From Aradus depressus (Eukaryota; Arthropoda; Insecta; Hemiptera; Aradidae), in NCBI GenBank assembly GCA_963662175.1, contig OY759214.1, positions 744,001-808,000 on the forward strand: 64,000 bases of DNA, read 5' to 3'. Positions within the stretch are counted from its first letter, which is position 1, and each line of letters opens with the position of its first letter. A program made the position numbers and the translations under genes. Below the pieces are notes generated by a model, which did not search any database, had not been told where the DNA came from, and was given only the letters and a program-made list of their open reading frames with translations. Of the stretch, positions 22,025 through 34,560 are shown one piece after another.

Positions 22025-25000
22025 TCTATATTAATAAAGCTGAAACGGGGTTTGTTTGTTTGTTTGTATGTTTGTTTGTATGTATGTATGTATGTATGTT
22101 TGTTCCAGCATCACGCCCAAACCGCTGGACGGATTTTTATGAAACTTCCCATGTAGCTTTCTTTTGAGCCCGATTGAATAATAGGCTATATGGCGTCCCA
22201 AAATTTTGATCGGGAGGGGGGGTTGTGGGGGGGCCTAAGTATAAATATAGAGCTAACTCATGAACTAATGGGCGAATCGTCATGAAATTTCACATGTAGT
22301 ATTTTTAAAAGCCAAATAGGAAAAAAAGGTGTGTGGCGTCCAAAGTTTTGAACGGGAGGGGGGGGGGGGGGGTTGTGGGGGGGCCTAAGTATAAATATAG
22401 AGCTAACTCTTAAACAGTTGGTCGGATTGTCACGAAGTTTCACATGTAGTATTCCTGAAGACCAAATAAAAAAAATAGGCGGTGTGACGGCTCAAAATTT
22501 TTTACGGGAGGGGGGTAGTGGGGGGGCCTAAGTATAAATATAGAGCTAACTCATTAACTAATGGGCGAATCGTCATGAAACTATTTATATTAATAAAGCT
22601 GAAACGGGGTTTGTTTGTTTGTTTGTTCCAGCATCACGCCCAAACCGCTGGACGGATTTTTATGAAACTGCCCATGTTGCATTCTTTTGAGCCCGATTGA
22701 ATAATAGGCTATGTGGCGTCCCAAAATTTTGATCGGGAGGGGGGGTTGTAAGGGGGGCCTAAGTATAAATATAGAGCTAACTCATTAACTAATGGGCGAA
22801 TTGTCATGAAATTTCACACGTAGTCTTTTTAAAAGCCAAGTAGGAAAAAAAGGTGTGTGGCGTCCCAAAGTTTTGTACGGGAGGGGGGGTTGTGGGGGGG
22901 CCTAAGTATAAATATAGAGCTAACTCATTAACTAATGTGCGAATCGTCATGAAATTTCACGTAGTATTTTTAAAAGCCAAATAGGAAAAAAAGGTGTGTG
23001 GCGTCCCAAAGTTTTGAACGGGAGGGGGGGTTGTGGGGGGGCCTAAGTATAAATATAGAGCTAATTCTTTAACGGTTGGTCGGATTGTCACGAAATTTCA
23101 CATGGAGTATTCCTGAAGGCCAAATAGAAAAATAGGGTGTGTGGCGTCCCAAAGTTTTGAACGGGAGGGGGGGTTTTGGGGGGGCCTAAGTATAAATATA
23201 GAGCTAACTCATTAACTAATGGGCGAATCGTCATGAAATTTCACGTAGTATTTTTAAAAGCCAAATAGGAAAAAAAGGTGTGTGGTGTCCCAAAGTTTTG
23301 AACGGGAGGGGGGGTTGTGGGGGGGCCTAAGTATAAGTATAGAGCTAATTCTTTAACGGTTGGTCGGATTGTCACGAAATTTCACATGGAGTATTCCTGA
23401 AGGCCAAATAGAAAAATAAGGTGTGTGGCGTCCCAAAGTTTTGAACGGGAGGGGGGTTGTGGGGGGGCCTAAGTATAAATTTAGAGCTAACTCCTTAACA
23501 GTTGGTCGCATTGTCACGAAGTTTCACATGTAGTATTCCTGAAGACCAAATAAAAAAATAGGCGGTGTGACGGCTCAAAATTTTTTACGGGAGGGGGAGT
23601 AGTGGGGGGGCCTAAGTATAAATATAGAGCTAACTCATTAACTAATGGGCGAATCGTCATGAAATTTCACATGTAGTATTTTTAAAAGCCAAATAGCAAA
23701 AAAAGGTGTGTGGCGTCCCAAAGTTTTGAACGGGAGGGGGGGTTGTGGGGGGGCCTAAGAATAAATATAGAGCTATCTCTTTAACGGTTGGTCGGATTGT
23801 CACGTAATTTCACATGGAGTATTCCTGAAGACCAAATAGAAAAATAGGCGGTGTGACGGCTCAAAATTTTTTACGGGAGGGGGGAGGGTAGTGGGGGGGC
23901 CTAAGTATAAATATAGAGCTAACTCTTTAACGGTTGATCGTATTGTCATGAATCGGATTGTCATGAATTTCACATGTAGTAGTAGTAACTATGTATTCGC
24001 TGTGGGGTTCACTGTTGCAAGACATTTACTAGCTGTGATGTCCAGCGTTCCTAAGCTGTGGGGTCTGCTGCTGCAAGGCGCTAGCAGTGTGGCCCAGCGT
24101 ATTTCACTACGTAGGTACTAGCCGTGGGGTCCGCCGTTGCAAAACTCATACTAGCTGTGATGCCCTGTGGTTCTAACTACATACTATCTGTGGGGTTCGC
24201 AGTTGCAAGGCACCTACTACCTGTAGGGCACAGCGTTCCTAAAAACGTACTAGCTGTGGGGTCCGTCGTTGCAAAAGCATACTAGCTCTGATGCCCAGGG
24301 TTCCTAATATCGTACTAGCTGTGGGGTCCGCTGTTGCGAGGCACATACTAGCTGTGGTGACCAGCGTTCCTAACATTGGTCGGATTGTCACGAAATTTCA
24401 CATGGAGTATTCCTGAAGGCCAAATAGAAAAATAAGGTGTGTGGCGTTCTAAAGTTTTTTACGGGAGGGGGGTAGTGGGGGGGCCTAAGTATAAATATAG
24501 AGCTAAATCATCAACTAATGGGCGAATCGTCATGAAATTTCACATGTAGTATTTTTAAAAGCCAAATAGGAAAAAAAGGTGTGTGGCGTCCCAAAGTTTT
24601 AAACGGGAGGGAGGGTTGTGGGGGGGCCTAAGTATAAATATAGAGCTAACTCTTTAACGGTTGGTCGGATTGTCACGAAATTTCACATGGATATTCCTGA
24701 AGACTAAATAGAAAAATAGGCGGTGTGACGGCTCAAAATTTTTTACGGGAGGGGGGGGTAGTGGGGGGGCCTAAGTATAAATATAGAGCTAACTCATTAA
24801 CTAATGGGCGAATCGTCATGAAATTTCACATGTAGTATTTTTAAAAGCCAAATAGCAAAAAAAGGTGTGTGGCGTCCCAAAGTTTTGAACGGGAGGGGGG
24901 GTTGTGGGGGGGCCTAAGTATAAATATAGAGCTAACTCTTTAACGGTTGGTCGGATTGTCACGGAATTTCACATGGAGTATTCCTGAAGACCAAATAGAA

Positions 25001-26649
25001 AAATAGGCGGTGTGGCGTCCCAAAAATTTGAACGGGGGGAGGGGGGGGGCCTAAGTATAAATATAGAGCTAGCTCATTAACGGTTGGTCGCATTGTCACG
25101 AAGTTTCACATGTAGTATTCCTGAAGACCAAATAAAAAAAAAGGTGTGTGGCGTCCCAAAAATTTGAACGGGGGGAGGGGGGGGGGGTAGGCCTAAGTAT
25201 AAATATAGAGCTAACTATTCAAAGATTGGTCGGATTGTCACAAAATTTCACATGTAGTATTTTTAAAATCCAAATAGAAATATAAGATGTGTGGCGACCC
25301 AAAGTTTTGAACGGGAGGGGAGGTTGTGGGGATAGGCCTAAGTATAAATATAGTGCTGGCTCATTAACGGTTGGTCAGATTGTCACGAAATTTAACATGT
25401 AGTATTTCTGAAAGTCAAATAGAAAAATAGGCGGTGTGACGGCTCAAAATTTTGTACGGGAGGGGGGGTAGTGGCGGGGGGGCCTAAGTATAAATATAGT
25501 GCTAGCTCAATAACGGTTGGTCGTATTGTCATGGAATTTCACATGTAGTATTCTTAAAAGCCAAATAGAAATATAGGGTGTATATGTCACAAAATTTTGA
25601 ACGGGAGGGTGGGTTGATGGGGGCCTAAGTATAAGTATAGTGATGTCATTAACGGATGATCAGATTGTCACGAAATTTCACATGTAGTATTCATAAAGGC
25701 CAAATAGAAAAATAGGGTGTGACGTCAAAAAATTGTGAACGGGAGGGGGGGTATGGGGGTAGGCCTAAATTTGAAGATAGTGATAGGTCATTAACGGATG
25801 ATCGGATTGTCATGGAATTTCACATGTACTATTATTGATGGCCAAATAGAAAAATACACTAGCTGTGATGCCCAGTGGTTCTAACTACGTACTAGCTGTG
25901 GGGTCCGCCGTTGCAGAACACATACTAGCTGTGATGCTGAGCGTTTCTAACTACGTACTAGCTGTGGGGTCCGCCGTTGCAAAAACATACTAGCTGTGAT
26001 GCCCAGCGTTTCTAATTAGGTACTAGCGGTGGGGTCCGCCGTTGCAAAAACATACTAGCTGTGATGCTGAGCGTTTCTAACTACGTACTAGCTGTGGGGT
26101 CCGCTGTTGCAAGGCACTTACTAGCTGTTATGCCCAGCGTTCCTAATTTCGTACTAGATGTGGGGTCCGCTGTTGCGAGGCTCATACTAGCTGTGGTGAC
26201 CAGCGTTCCTAACTACGTACCTGCTGTGGGGTCCGCCGTCGCAAGGCACATACTAGCTGTGATGCCCAGCGTTTCTAACTAGGTACTAGCGGTGGGGTCC
26301 GCCGTTGCAAGGCATATACTACCTGTGGTGCCCAGCGTTCCTAACTACGTACTAGCTGTGGTGCCCAGCGTTGCAAGGCACATACTAGCTGTTGTCAAAA
26401 CGTTCTTATGTACGCACTGGCTAGGACGTCCAGCGATGCTAAGTATTCACTAGCTGTCGTTTCCGCAGTTGAAAGGCGCATACTAGCTGTGGTGCCCAGG
26501 GATCCTAAAAAATTACTAGCGTTACTACAGTTGAATTCCGTATGAATAATTAAAAATTATAACATCACTGTCGAGGAACTGAATAGCCTTATAGGAGATA
26601 TTGGGAGAAATGTCAAAGTTCCCCGGGCAACGCCGGGTATTACTGCTAG
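22025..26649 (+). mobile_element. Helitron unit 3, with a second 5' end nested at ~22583
   Basis: The 5' TCTATATTAATAAAGC is followed by a GTTT/GTAT microsatellite and ~145-bp repeats. At 22579-22600 a second 5' end (ACTATTTATATTAATAAAGC) interrupts the array, so the unit is two fused elements. Arrays downstream are 145 (to ~23975), 66 (23976-24374), 145 (24375-25850) and 66 (25851-26530). The hairpin and clean CTAG are at 26646-26649. The switch at 24375 (CCTAACATTGGTCGG) cuts a 66-bp unit. Confidence 0.8.
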
Positions 26650-29600
26650 TCTTCTATAACAATAAAGCTGAAACAGGGTTTGTTTGCGGGTTTGCTCCAG
26701 CATCACGACCAAACCGCTGGACGGATCTTCATGATACTCCACATGTAGCATCCTTTAGACCCCGATTGAATGATAGGCTATGTGGCGTCCCAAAATTTAG
26801 AAGGGGAGGGGGGGTTGTAAGGGGGGGCCTAAGCATAAAAATTGCTCTAGGGCATTGATGGATGGATGGATTATCATGAACGTTCACATGTAATATTCTT
26901 AAAAGCCAAGTTGAAAAATAGGCTATGTGGCATCCAAAAATGTTGAAGGGGAGGGGGGGTTGTAAGGGGGGCCTAAGCCTAAAAATTGCTCTAGCGCATT
27001 AATGGATGGACGGATTATCATGAAAGTTCACCTGTAATATACTTAAAAGCCAAGTTAAAAAATAGGCTATGTGGCGTCCATAAAGTTTGAACGGGAGAAG
27101 GGGTTGTGGGGAGCCTAAATATAAATGAATATCGCCCCCACCCCGGAACTCCCCCCTCCCCTCAACCGATATCGCTGAAATTTGACTGGTCATGTCCGCT
27201 GTGGATGTTAATTTTAAAAACGAAATTTGATGTTGATATATTCATTACATCGGCAGTTATTGGGATTTTTGAAAAGGGCCCCCTCCCCGGAACTCCCCCC
27301 TCCCCTTAACCAATATCGCTGAAATTTGACTGGTCATGTCCGCAGTGGATGTTAATTTTAAATACGAAATTTGATGTTTATACATTCATTACATCGGCAG
27401 TTATTGGGATTTTTGAAAAGGGCCCCCACCTCGGAACTCCCCCCTCCCCTCAACCGATATCGCTGAAATTTGACTGGTCATGTCCGCAGTGGATGTTAAT
27501 TTTAAATACGAAATTTGATGTTTATACATTCATTACATCGACAGTTATTGGGATTTTTGAAAAGGGCCCCCACCTCGGAACTCCCCCCTCCCCTCAACCG
27601 ATATCGCTGAAATTTGACTGGTCTTGTCCGCAGTGGATGTTAATTGTAAATACGAAATTTGATGTTGATACATTCATTACATCGGCAGTTATCGGGATTT
27701 TTAAAAAGGGCCCCCACCCCGGAACTCCCCCCTCCCCTCAACCGATGTCGCTGAAATTTGACTGGTCATGTCCGCTGTGGATGTTAATTTTAAATACGAA
27801 ATTTCATGTTTATACATTCATTACATCAGCTGTTATTGAGATTTTGAATTGAGCAATCCGTTAACTCCCCGTTCTCTTCCACCGACCTTCATAATCTATA
27901 TTAATAAAGCTGAAACGGGGTTTGTTTGTTTGTTTGTATGTTTGTTCCAGCATCACGCCCAAACCGCTGGACGGATTTTTATGAAACTTCCCATGTAGCA
28001 TTCTTTTGAGCCCGATTGAATAATAGGCTATGTGGCGTCCCAAAATTTTGATCGGGAGGGGGGGTTGTAAGGAGGGCCTAAGTATATAAATAGTGCTAAC
28101 TCATTAACTAATGGTCAAATTGTCATGAAATTTCACACGTAATCTTTTTAAAAGCCAAACAGGAAAAAAAGGTGTGTGGCGTCCCAAAGTTTTGTCCGGG
28201 AGGGGGGGTTGTAAGGGGGGCCTAAGTATAAATATAGTCCTAGCTCATGAAGGGTTGGTCGGATTGTCACAAAATTTCACATGTAGTATTTTTAAAAGCC
28301 AAATAGGAAAAAAAGGTGTGTGGCGTCCCAAAGTTTTGAACGGGAGGGGGGGTTGTAGGGGGGCCTAAGTATAAATATAGAGCTAACTCTTTAACAGTTG
28401 GTCGGATTGTCACGAAGTTTCACATGTAGTATTCCTGAAGACCAAATAAAAAAATAGGCGGTGTGACGGCTCAAATTTTTTTACGGGAGGGGGGGTAGTG
28501 GGGGGGCCTAAGTATAAATATAGAGCTAACTCATTAACTAATGGGCGAATCGTCATGAAATTTCACATGTAGTATTCCTGAAGGTCAAATAGAAATACTA
28601 GGTGTGTGACGGCCCAAAATTTTGAACAGGAAGGAGGGTTGTGGGGGGGGCTAAATATACATATAGAGTTAGCTCATTAACGGTTGGTCGTATTGTCACG
28701 AAATTTCGCATATATTATTCCTGAAGGCCAAATAGAAAAATAAGGAGTGTGACGTCCCGAAGTTTTGAACGGGTGGCGGGGTTGAGGGGGGGGGGGGACT
28801 TAGTATGAATATAGAGCTAGCTCATTAACGGTTGATCGTATTGTCATGAATCGGATTGTCATGAATTTCACATGTAGTAGTAGTAACTATGTATTCGCTG
28901 TGGGGTTCACTGTTGCAAGACATTTACTAGCTGTGATGCTGAGCGTTTCTAACTACGTACTAGCTGTGGGGTCCGCTGTTGCAAGGCACTTACTAGCTGT
29001 AGTGCTCAGCCCCAGCGTTCCTAACTATGTACTGGCTGTGGGGTTCGCTGTTGCAAGGCACCTACAAGACATTTACTAGCTGTGATGCCCAGCGTTTCTA
29101 ATTACGTACTAGCTGTGGGGTCTGCTGTTGCAAGGCGCTAGCAGTGTGGCCCAGCGTATTTCACTACGTAGGTACTAGCTGTCATGCCCTGTGGTTCTAA
29201 CTACATACTATCTGTGGGGTTCGCAGTTGCAAGGCACCTACTAGCTGTAGGGCCCAGCGTTCCTAAAAACGTACTAGCTGTGGGGTCCGCCGTTGCAAAA
29301 ACATACTAGCGGTGATGCCCAGCGTTTCTAATTAGGTACTAGCGGTGGGGTCCGCCATTGCAGAACACATACTAGCTGTGATGCTGAGCGTTTCTAACTA
29401 CGTACTAGCTGTGGGGTCCGCCGTTGCAAGGCATATACTACCTGTGGTGCCCAGCGTTCCTAACTACGTACTAGCTGTGGTGCCCAGCGTTGCAAGGCAC
29501 ATACTAGCTGTTGTCAAAACGTTCTTATGTACGCACTGGCTAGGACGTCCAGCGATGCTAAGTATTCACTAGCTGTCGTTTCCGCAGTTGAAAGGCGCAT

Positions 29601-29768
29601 ACTAGCTGTGGTGCCCAGGGATCCTAAAAAATTACTAGCGTTACTACAGTTGAATTCCGTATGAATAATTAAAAATTATAACATCACTGTCGAGGAACTG
29701 AATAGCCTTATAGGAGATATTGGGAGAAATGTCAAAGTTCCCCGGGCAACGCCGGGTATTACTGCTAG
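26650..29768 (+). mobile_element. composite Helitron unit 4 (3119 bp)
   Basis: It opens TCTTCTATAACAATAAAGCT, a distinct 5' sub-type (GTTTGCGGGTTTGC), directly after the previous CTAG. Three diverged ~145-bp repeats come next, then the 144-bp array (27126-27855), then another 5' end TCTATATTAATAAAGC at 27895. This is followed by 145-bp (to ~28876) and 66-bp repeats (28877-29655) and the hairpin with CTAG at 29765-29768. The first component has no 3' hairpin of its own, so two elements moved or were amplified as one. Confidence 0.82.
27126..27855 (+). repeat. 144-bp repeat array, copy in unit 4
   Basis: Five units of 144 bp (48 codons) run CCCCCACC(C/T)CGGAACTCCC, GAAATTTGACTGGTC, GGATGTTAATTTTAAATACG, CATTCATTACATCG, TTATTGGGATTTTT. 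The length is divisible by three, so a 167-codon frame (27349-27852) stays open. There is no domain, and I regard that frame as incidental. Confidence 0.93.
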
Positions 29769-30244
29769 TCTTCTATAACAATAAAGCTGAAACAGGGTTT
29801 GTTTGCGGGTTTGCTCCAGCATCACGACCAAACCGCTGGACGGATCTTCATGATACTCCACATGTAGCATCCTTTAGACCCCGATTGAATGATAGGCTAT
29901 GTGGCGTCCCAAAATTTAGAAGGGGAGGGGGGGTTGTAAGGGGGGGCCTAAGCATAAAAATTGCTCTAGGACATTGATGGATGGATGGATTATCATGAAC
30001 GTTCACATGTAATATTCTTAAAAGCCAAGTTGAAAAATAGGCTATGTGGCATCCAAAAATGTTGAAGGGGAGGGGGGGTTGTAAGGGGGGCCTAAGCCTA
30101 AAAATTGCTCTAGCGCATTAATGGATGGACGGATTATCATGAAAGTTCACCTGTAATATACTTAAAAGCCAAGTTAAAAAATAGGCTATGTGGCGTCCAT
30201 AAAGTTTGAACGGGAGAAGGGGTTGTGGGGAGCCTAAATATAAA

Positions 30245-30974
30245 TGAATATCGCCCCCACCCCGGAACTCCCCCCTCCCCTCAACCGATATCGCTGAAAT
30301 TTGACTGGTCATGTCCGCTGTGGATGTTAATTTTAAAAACGAAATTTGATGTTGATATATTCATTACATCGGCAGTTATTGGGATTTTTGAAAAGGGCCC
30401 CCTCCCCGGAACTCCCCCCTCCCCTTAACCAATATCGCTGAAATTTGACTGGTCATGTCCGCAGTGGATGTTAATTTTAAATACGAAATTTGATGTTTAT
30501 ACATTCATTACATCGGCAGTTATTGGGATTTTTGAAAAGGGCCCCCACCTCGGAACTCCCCCCTCCCCTCAACCGATATCGCTGAAATTTGACTGGTCAT
30601 GTCTGCAGTGGATGTTAATTTTAAATACGAAATTTGATGTTTATACATTCATTACATCGACAGTTATTGGGATTTTTGAAAAGGGCCCCCACCTCGGAAC
30701 TCCCCCCTCCCCTCAACCGATATCGCTGAAATTTGACTGGTCTTGTCCGCAGTGGATGTTAATTGTAAATACGAAATTTGATGTTGATACATTCATTACA
30801 TCGGCAGTTATCGGGATTTTTAAAAAGGGCCCCCACCCCGGAACTCCCCCCTCCCCTCAACCGATGTCGCTGAAATTTGACTGGTCATGTCCGCTGTGGA
30901 TGTTAATTTTAAATACGAAATTTCATGTTTATACATTCATTACATCGGCTGTTATTGAGATTTTGAATTGAGCA
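30245..30974 (+). repeat. 144-bp repeat array, copy in unit 5
   Basis: Same five-unit array as at 27126-27855, offset 3119 bp, with isolated substitutions. It is followed by the same GAGCAATCCGTTAACTCCCC exit sequence and the inner Helitron 5' end. Confidence 0.93.
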
Positions 30975-31996
30975 ATCCGTTAACTCCCCGTTCTCTTCCA
31001 CCGACCTTCATAATCTATATTAATAAAGCTGAAACGGGGTTTGTTTGTTTGTTTGTATGTTTGTTCCAGCATCACGCCCAAACCGCTGGACGGATTTTTA
31101 TGAAACTTCCCATGTAGCATTCTTTTGAGCCCGATTGAATAATAGGCTATGTGGCGTCCCAAAATTTTGATCGGGAGGGGGGGTTGTAAGGAGGGCCTAA
31201 GTATATAAATAGTGCTAACTCATTAACTAATGGTCAAATTGTCATGAAATTTCACACGTAATCTTTTTAAAAGCCAAACAGGAAAAAAAGGTGTGTGGCG
31301 TCCCAAAGTTTTGTCCGGGAGGGGGGGTTGTAAGGGGGGCCTAAGTATAAATATAGTCCTAGCTCATGAAGGGTTGGTCGGATTGTCACAAAATTTCACA
31401 TGTAGTATTTTTAAAAGCCAAATAGGAAAAAAAGGTGTGTGGCGTCCCAAAGTTTTGAACGGGAGGGGGGGTTGTAGGGGGGCCTAAGTATAAATATAGA
31501 GCTAACTCTTTAACAGTTGGTCGGATTGTCACGAAGTTTCACATGTAGTATTCCTGAAGACCAAATAAAAAAATAGGCGGTGTGACGGCTCAAATTTTTT
31601 TACGGGAGGGGGGGTAGTGGGGGGGCCTAAGTATAAATATAGAGCTAACTCATTAACTAATGGGCGAATCGTCATGAAATTTCACATGTAGTATTCCTTA
31701 AAGGTCAAATAGAAATACTAGGTGTGTGACGGCCCAAAATTTTGAACAGGAAGGAGGGTTGTGGGGGGGGCTAAATATACATATAGAGTTAGCTCATTAA
31801 CGGTTGGTCGTATTGTCACGAAATTTCGCATACATTATTCCTGAAGGCCAAATAGAAAAATAAGGAGTGTGACGTCCCGAAGTTTTGAACGGGTGGCGGG
31901 GTTGAGGGGGGGGGGGGACTTAGTATGAATATAGAGCTAGCTCATTAACGGTTGATCGTATTGTCATGAATCGGATTGTCATGAATTTCACATGTA

Positions 31997-34445
31997 GTAG
32001 TAGTAACTATGTATTCGCTGTGGGGTTCACTGTTGCAAGACATTTACTAGCTGTGATGCTGAGCGTTTCTAACTACGTACTAGCTGTGGGGTCCGCTGTT
32101 GCAAGGCACTTACTAGCTGTAGTGCTCAGCCCCAGCGTTCCTAACTATGTACTGGCTGTGGGGTTCGCTGTTGCAAGGCACCTACAAGACATTTACTAGC
32201 TGTGATGCCCAGCGTTTCTAATTACGTACTAGCTGTGGGGTCTGCTGTTGCAAGGCGCTAGCAGTGTGGCCCAGCGTATTTCACTACGTAGGTACTAGCT
32301 GTCATGCCCTGTGGTTCTAACTACATACTATCTGTGGGGTTCGCAGTTGCAAGGCACCTACTAGCTGTAGGGCCCAGCGTTCCTAAAAACGTACTAGCTG
32401 TGGGGTCCGCCGTTGCAAAAACATACTAGCGGTGATGCCCAGCGTTTCTAATTAGGTACTAGCGGTGGGGTCCGCCATTGCAGAACACATACTAGCTGTG
32501 ATGCTGAGCGTTTCTAACTACGTACTAGCTGTGGGGTCCGCCGTTGCAAAAACATACTAGCGGTGATGCCCAGCGTTTCTAATTAGGTACTAGCGGTGGG
32601 GTCCGCCGTTGCAGAACACATACTAGCTGTGATGCTGAGCGTTTCTAACTACGTACTAGCTGTGGGGTCCGCCGTTGCAAAAACATACTAGCTGTGATGC
32701 CCAGCGTTTCTAATAAGGTTCTAGCGGTGGGGTCCGCCGTTGCAAAAACATACTAGCGGTGATGCCCAGCGTTTCTAATTAGGTACTAGCGGTGGGGTCC
32801 GCCGTTGCAGAACACATACTAGCTGTGATGCTGAGCGTTTCTAACTACGTACTAGCTGTGGGGTCCGCCGTTGCAAAAACATACTAGCTGTGATGCCCAG
32901 CGTTTCTAATTAGGTACTAGCGGTGGGGTCCGCCGTTGCAAAAACATACTAGCGGTGATGCCCAGCGTTTCTAATTAGGTACTAGCGGTGGGGTCCGCCG
33001 TTGCAGAACACATACTAGCTGTGATGCTGAGCGTTTCTAACTACGTACTAGCTGTGGGGTCCGCTGTTGCAAGGCACTTACTAGCTGTTATGCCCAGCGT
33101 TCCTAATTTCGTACTAGATGTGGGGTCCGCTGTTGCGAGGCTCATACTAGCTGTGGTGACCAGCGTTCCTAACTACGTACCTGCTGTGGGGTCCGCCGTC
33201 GCAAGGCACATACTAGCTGTGATGCCCAGCGTTTCTAACTAGGTACTAGCGGTGGGGTCCGCCGTTGCAAGGCATATACTACCTGTGGTGCCCAGCGTTC
33301 CTAAATACGTACTAGCTGTCATGCCCTGTGGTTCTAACTACATACTATCTGTGGGGTTCGCAGTTGCAAGGCACCTACTAGCTGTAGGGCCCAGCGTTCC
33401 TAAAAACGTACTAGCTGTGGGGTCCGCCGTTGCAAAAACATACTAGCGGTGATGCCCAGCGTTTCTAATTAGGTACTAGCGGTGGGGTCCGCCATTGCAG
33501 AACACATACTAGCTGTGATGCTGAGCGTTTCTAACTACGTACTAGCTGTGGGGTCCGCCGTTGCAAAAACATACTAGCGGTGATGCCCAGCGTTTCTAAT
33601 TAGGTACTAGCGGTGGGGTCCGCCGTTGCAGAACACATACTAGCTGTGATGCTGAGCGTTTCTAACTACGTACTAGCTGTGGGGTCCGCCGTTGCAAAAA
33701 CATACTAGCTGTGATGCCCAGCGTTTCTAATTAGGTACTAGCGGTGGGGTCCGCCGTTGCAAAAACATACTAGCGGTGATGCCCAGTGGTTCTAACTACG
33801 TTTTAGCTGTGGGGTCCGCCGTTGCAGAACACATACTAGCTGTGATGCTGAGCGTTTCTAACTACGTACTAGCTGTGGGGTCCGCCATTGCAAAAACATA
33901 CTAGCTGTGATGCCCAGCGTTTCTAATTAGGTACTAGCGGTGGGGTCCGCCGTTGCAAAAACATACTAGCTGTGATGCTGAGCGTTTCTAACTACGTACT
34001 AGCTGTGGGGTCCGCTGTTGCAAGGCACTTACTAGCTGTTATGCCCAGCGTTCCTAATTTCGTACTAGATGTGGGGTCCGCTGTTGCGAGGCTCATACTA
34101 GCTGTGGTGACCAGCGTTCCTAACTACGTACCTGCTGTGGGGTCTGCCGTCGCAAGGCACATACTAGCTGTGATGCCCAGCGTTTCTAACTAGGTACTAG
34201 CGGTGGGGTCCGCCGTTGCAAGGCATATACTACCTGTGGTGCCCAGCGTTCCTAACTACGTACTAGCTGTGGTGCCCAGCGTTGCAAGTCACATACTAGC
34301 TGTGGTCAAAACGTTCTTATGTACGCACTGGCTAGGACGTCCAGCGATGCTAAGTATTCACTAGCTGTCGTTTCCGCAGTTGAAAGGCGCATACTAGCTG
34401 TGGTGCCCAGGGATCCTAAAAAATTACTAGCGTTACTACAGTTGA
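31997..34445 (+). repeat. largest 66-bp tandem array
   Basis: About 36 units. A multi-unit block ending TTTCGTACTAGATGTGGGG, then GTACCTGCTGTGGGG occurs twice (33000-33300 and 33970-34260), showing expansion by copying several units at once. The diverged 3' edge (ACGCACTGGCTAGGACGTCC) is the same as in units 1, 3, 4 and 8. Confidence 0.93.
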
Positions 34446-34560
34446 ATTCCGTATGAATAATTGAAAATTATAACATCACTGTCGAGGAACTGAATAGCCT
34501 TATAGGAGATATTGGGAGAAATGTCAAAGTTCCCCGGGCAACGCCGGGTATTACTGCTAG

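Larger units (their letters stand above)
29769..34560 (+). mobile_element. composite Helitron unit 5, tandem copy of unit 4 with enlarged 66-bp array
   Basis: The first ~2.75 kb match unit 4 nearly base for base at an offset of 3119-3120 (144-bp array at 30245-30974, inner 5' end at 31014). The 66-bp array (31997-34445) is about 1.7 kb longer than in unit 4. The 3' end is again hairpin plus CTAG (34557-34560), joined directly to unit 6. Differences from unit 4 are few (for example CCGCAGTGG to CTGCAGTGG at ~30604), so the duplication is recent. Confidence 0.85.

Noticed and set aside
22258..22443. Minus-strand frames rich in proline (also 46496-46678, 54366-54551, 56090-56275).
   Set aside because: The proline runs are just the G-runs of the ~145-bp satellite read in reverse.
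26601..26858. An 85-codon frame over the Helitron junction, repeated at 29720 and 34512.
   Set aside because: It crosses the hairpin and the CTAG|TC join of two elements, so it exists only because they are adjacent.
27349..27852. A 167-codon protein (also 30468-30971).
   Set aside because: It is the 144-bp repeat read in frame three times. The length is divisible by three and no domain is visible.
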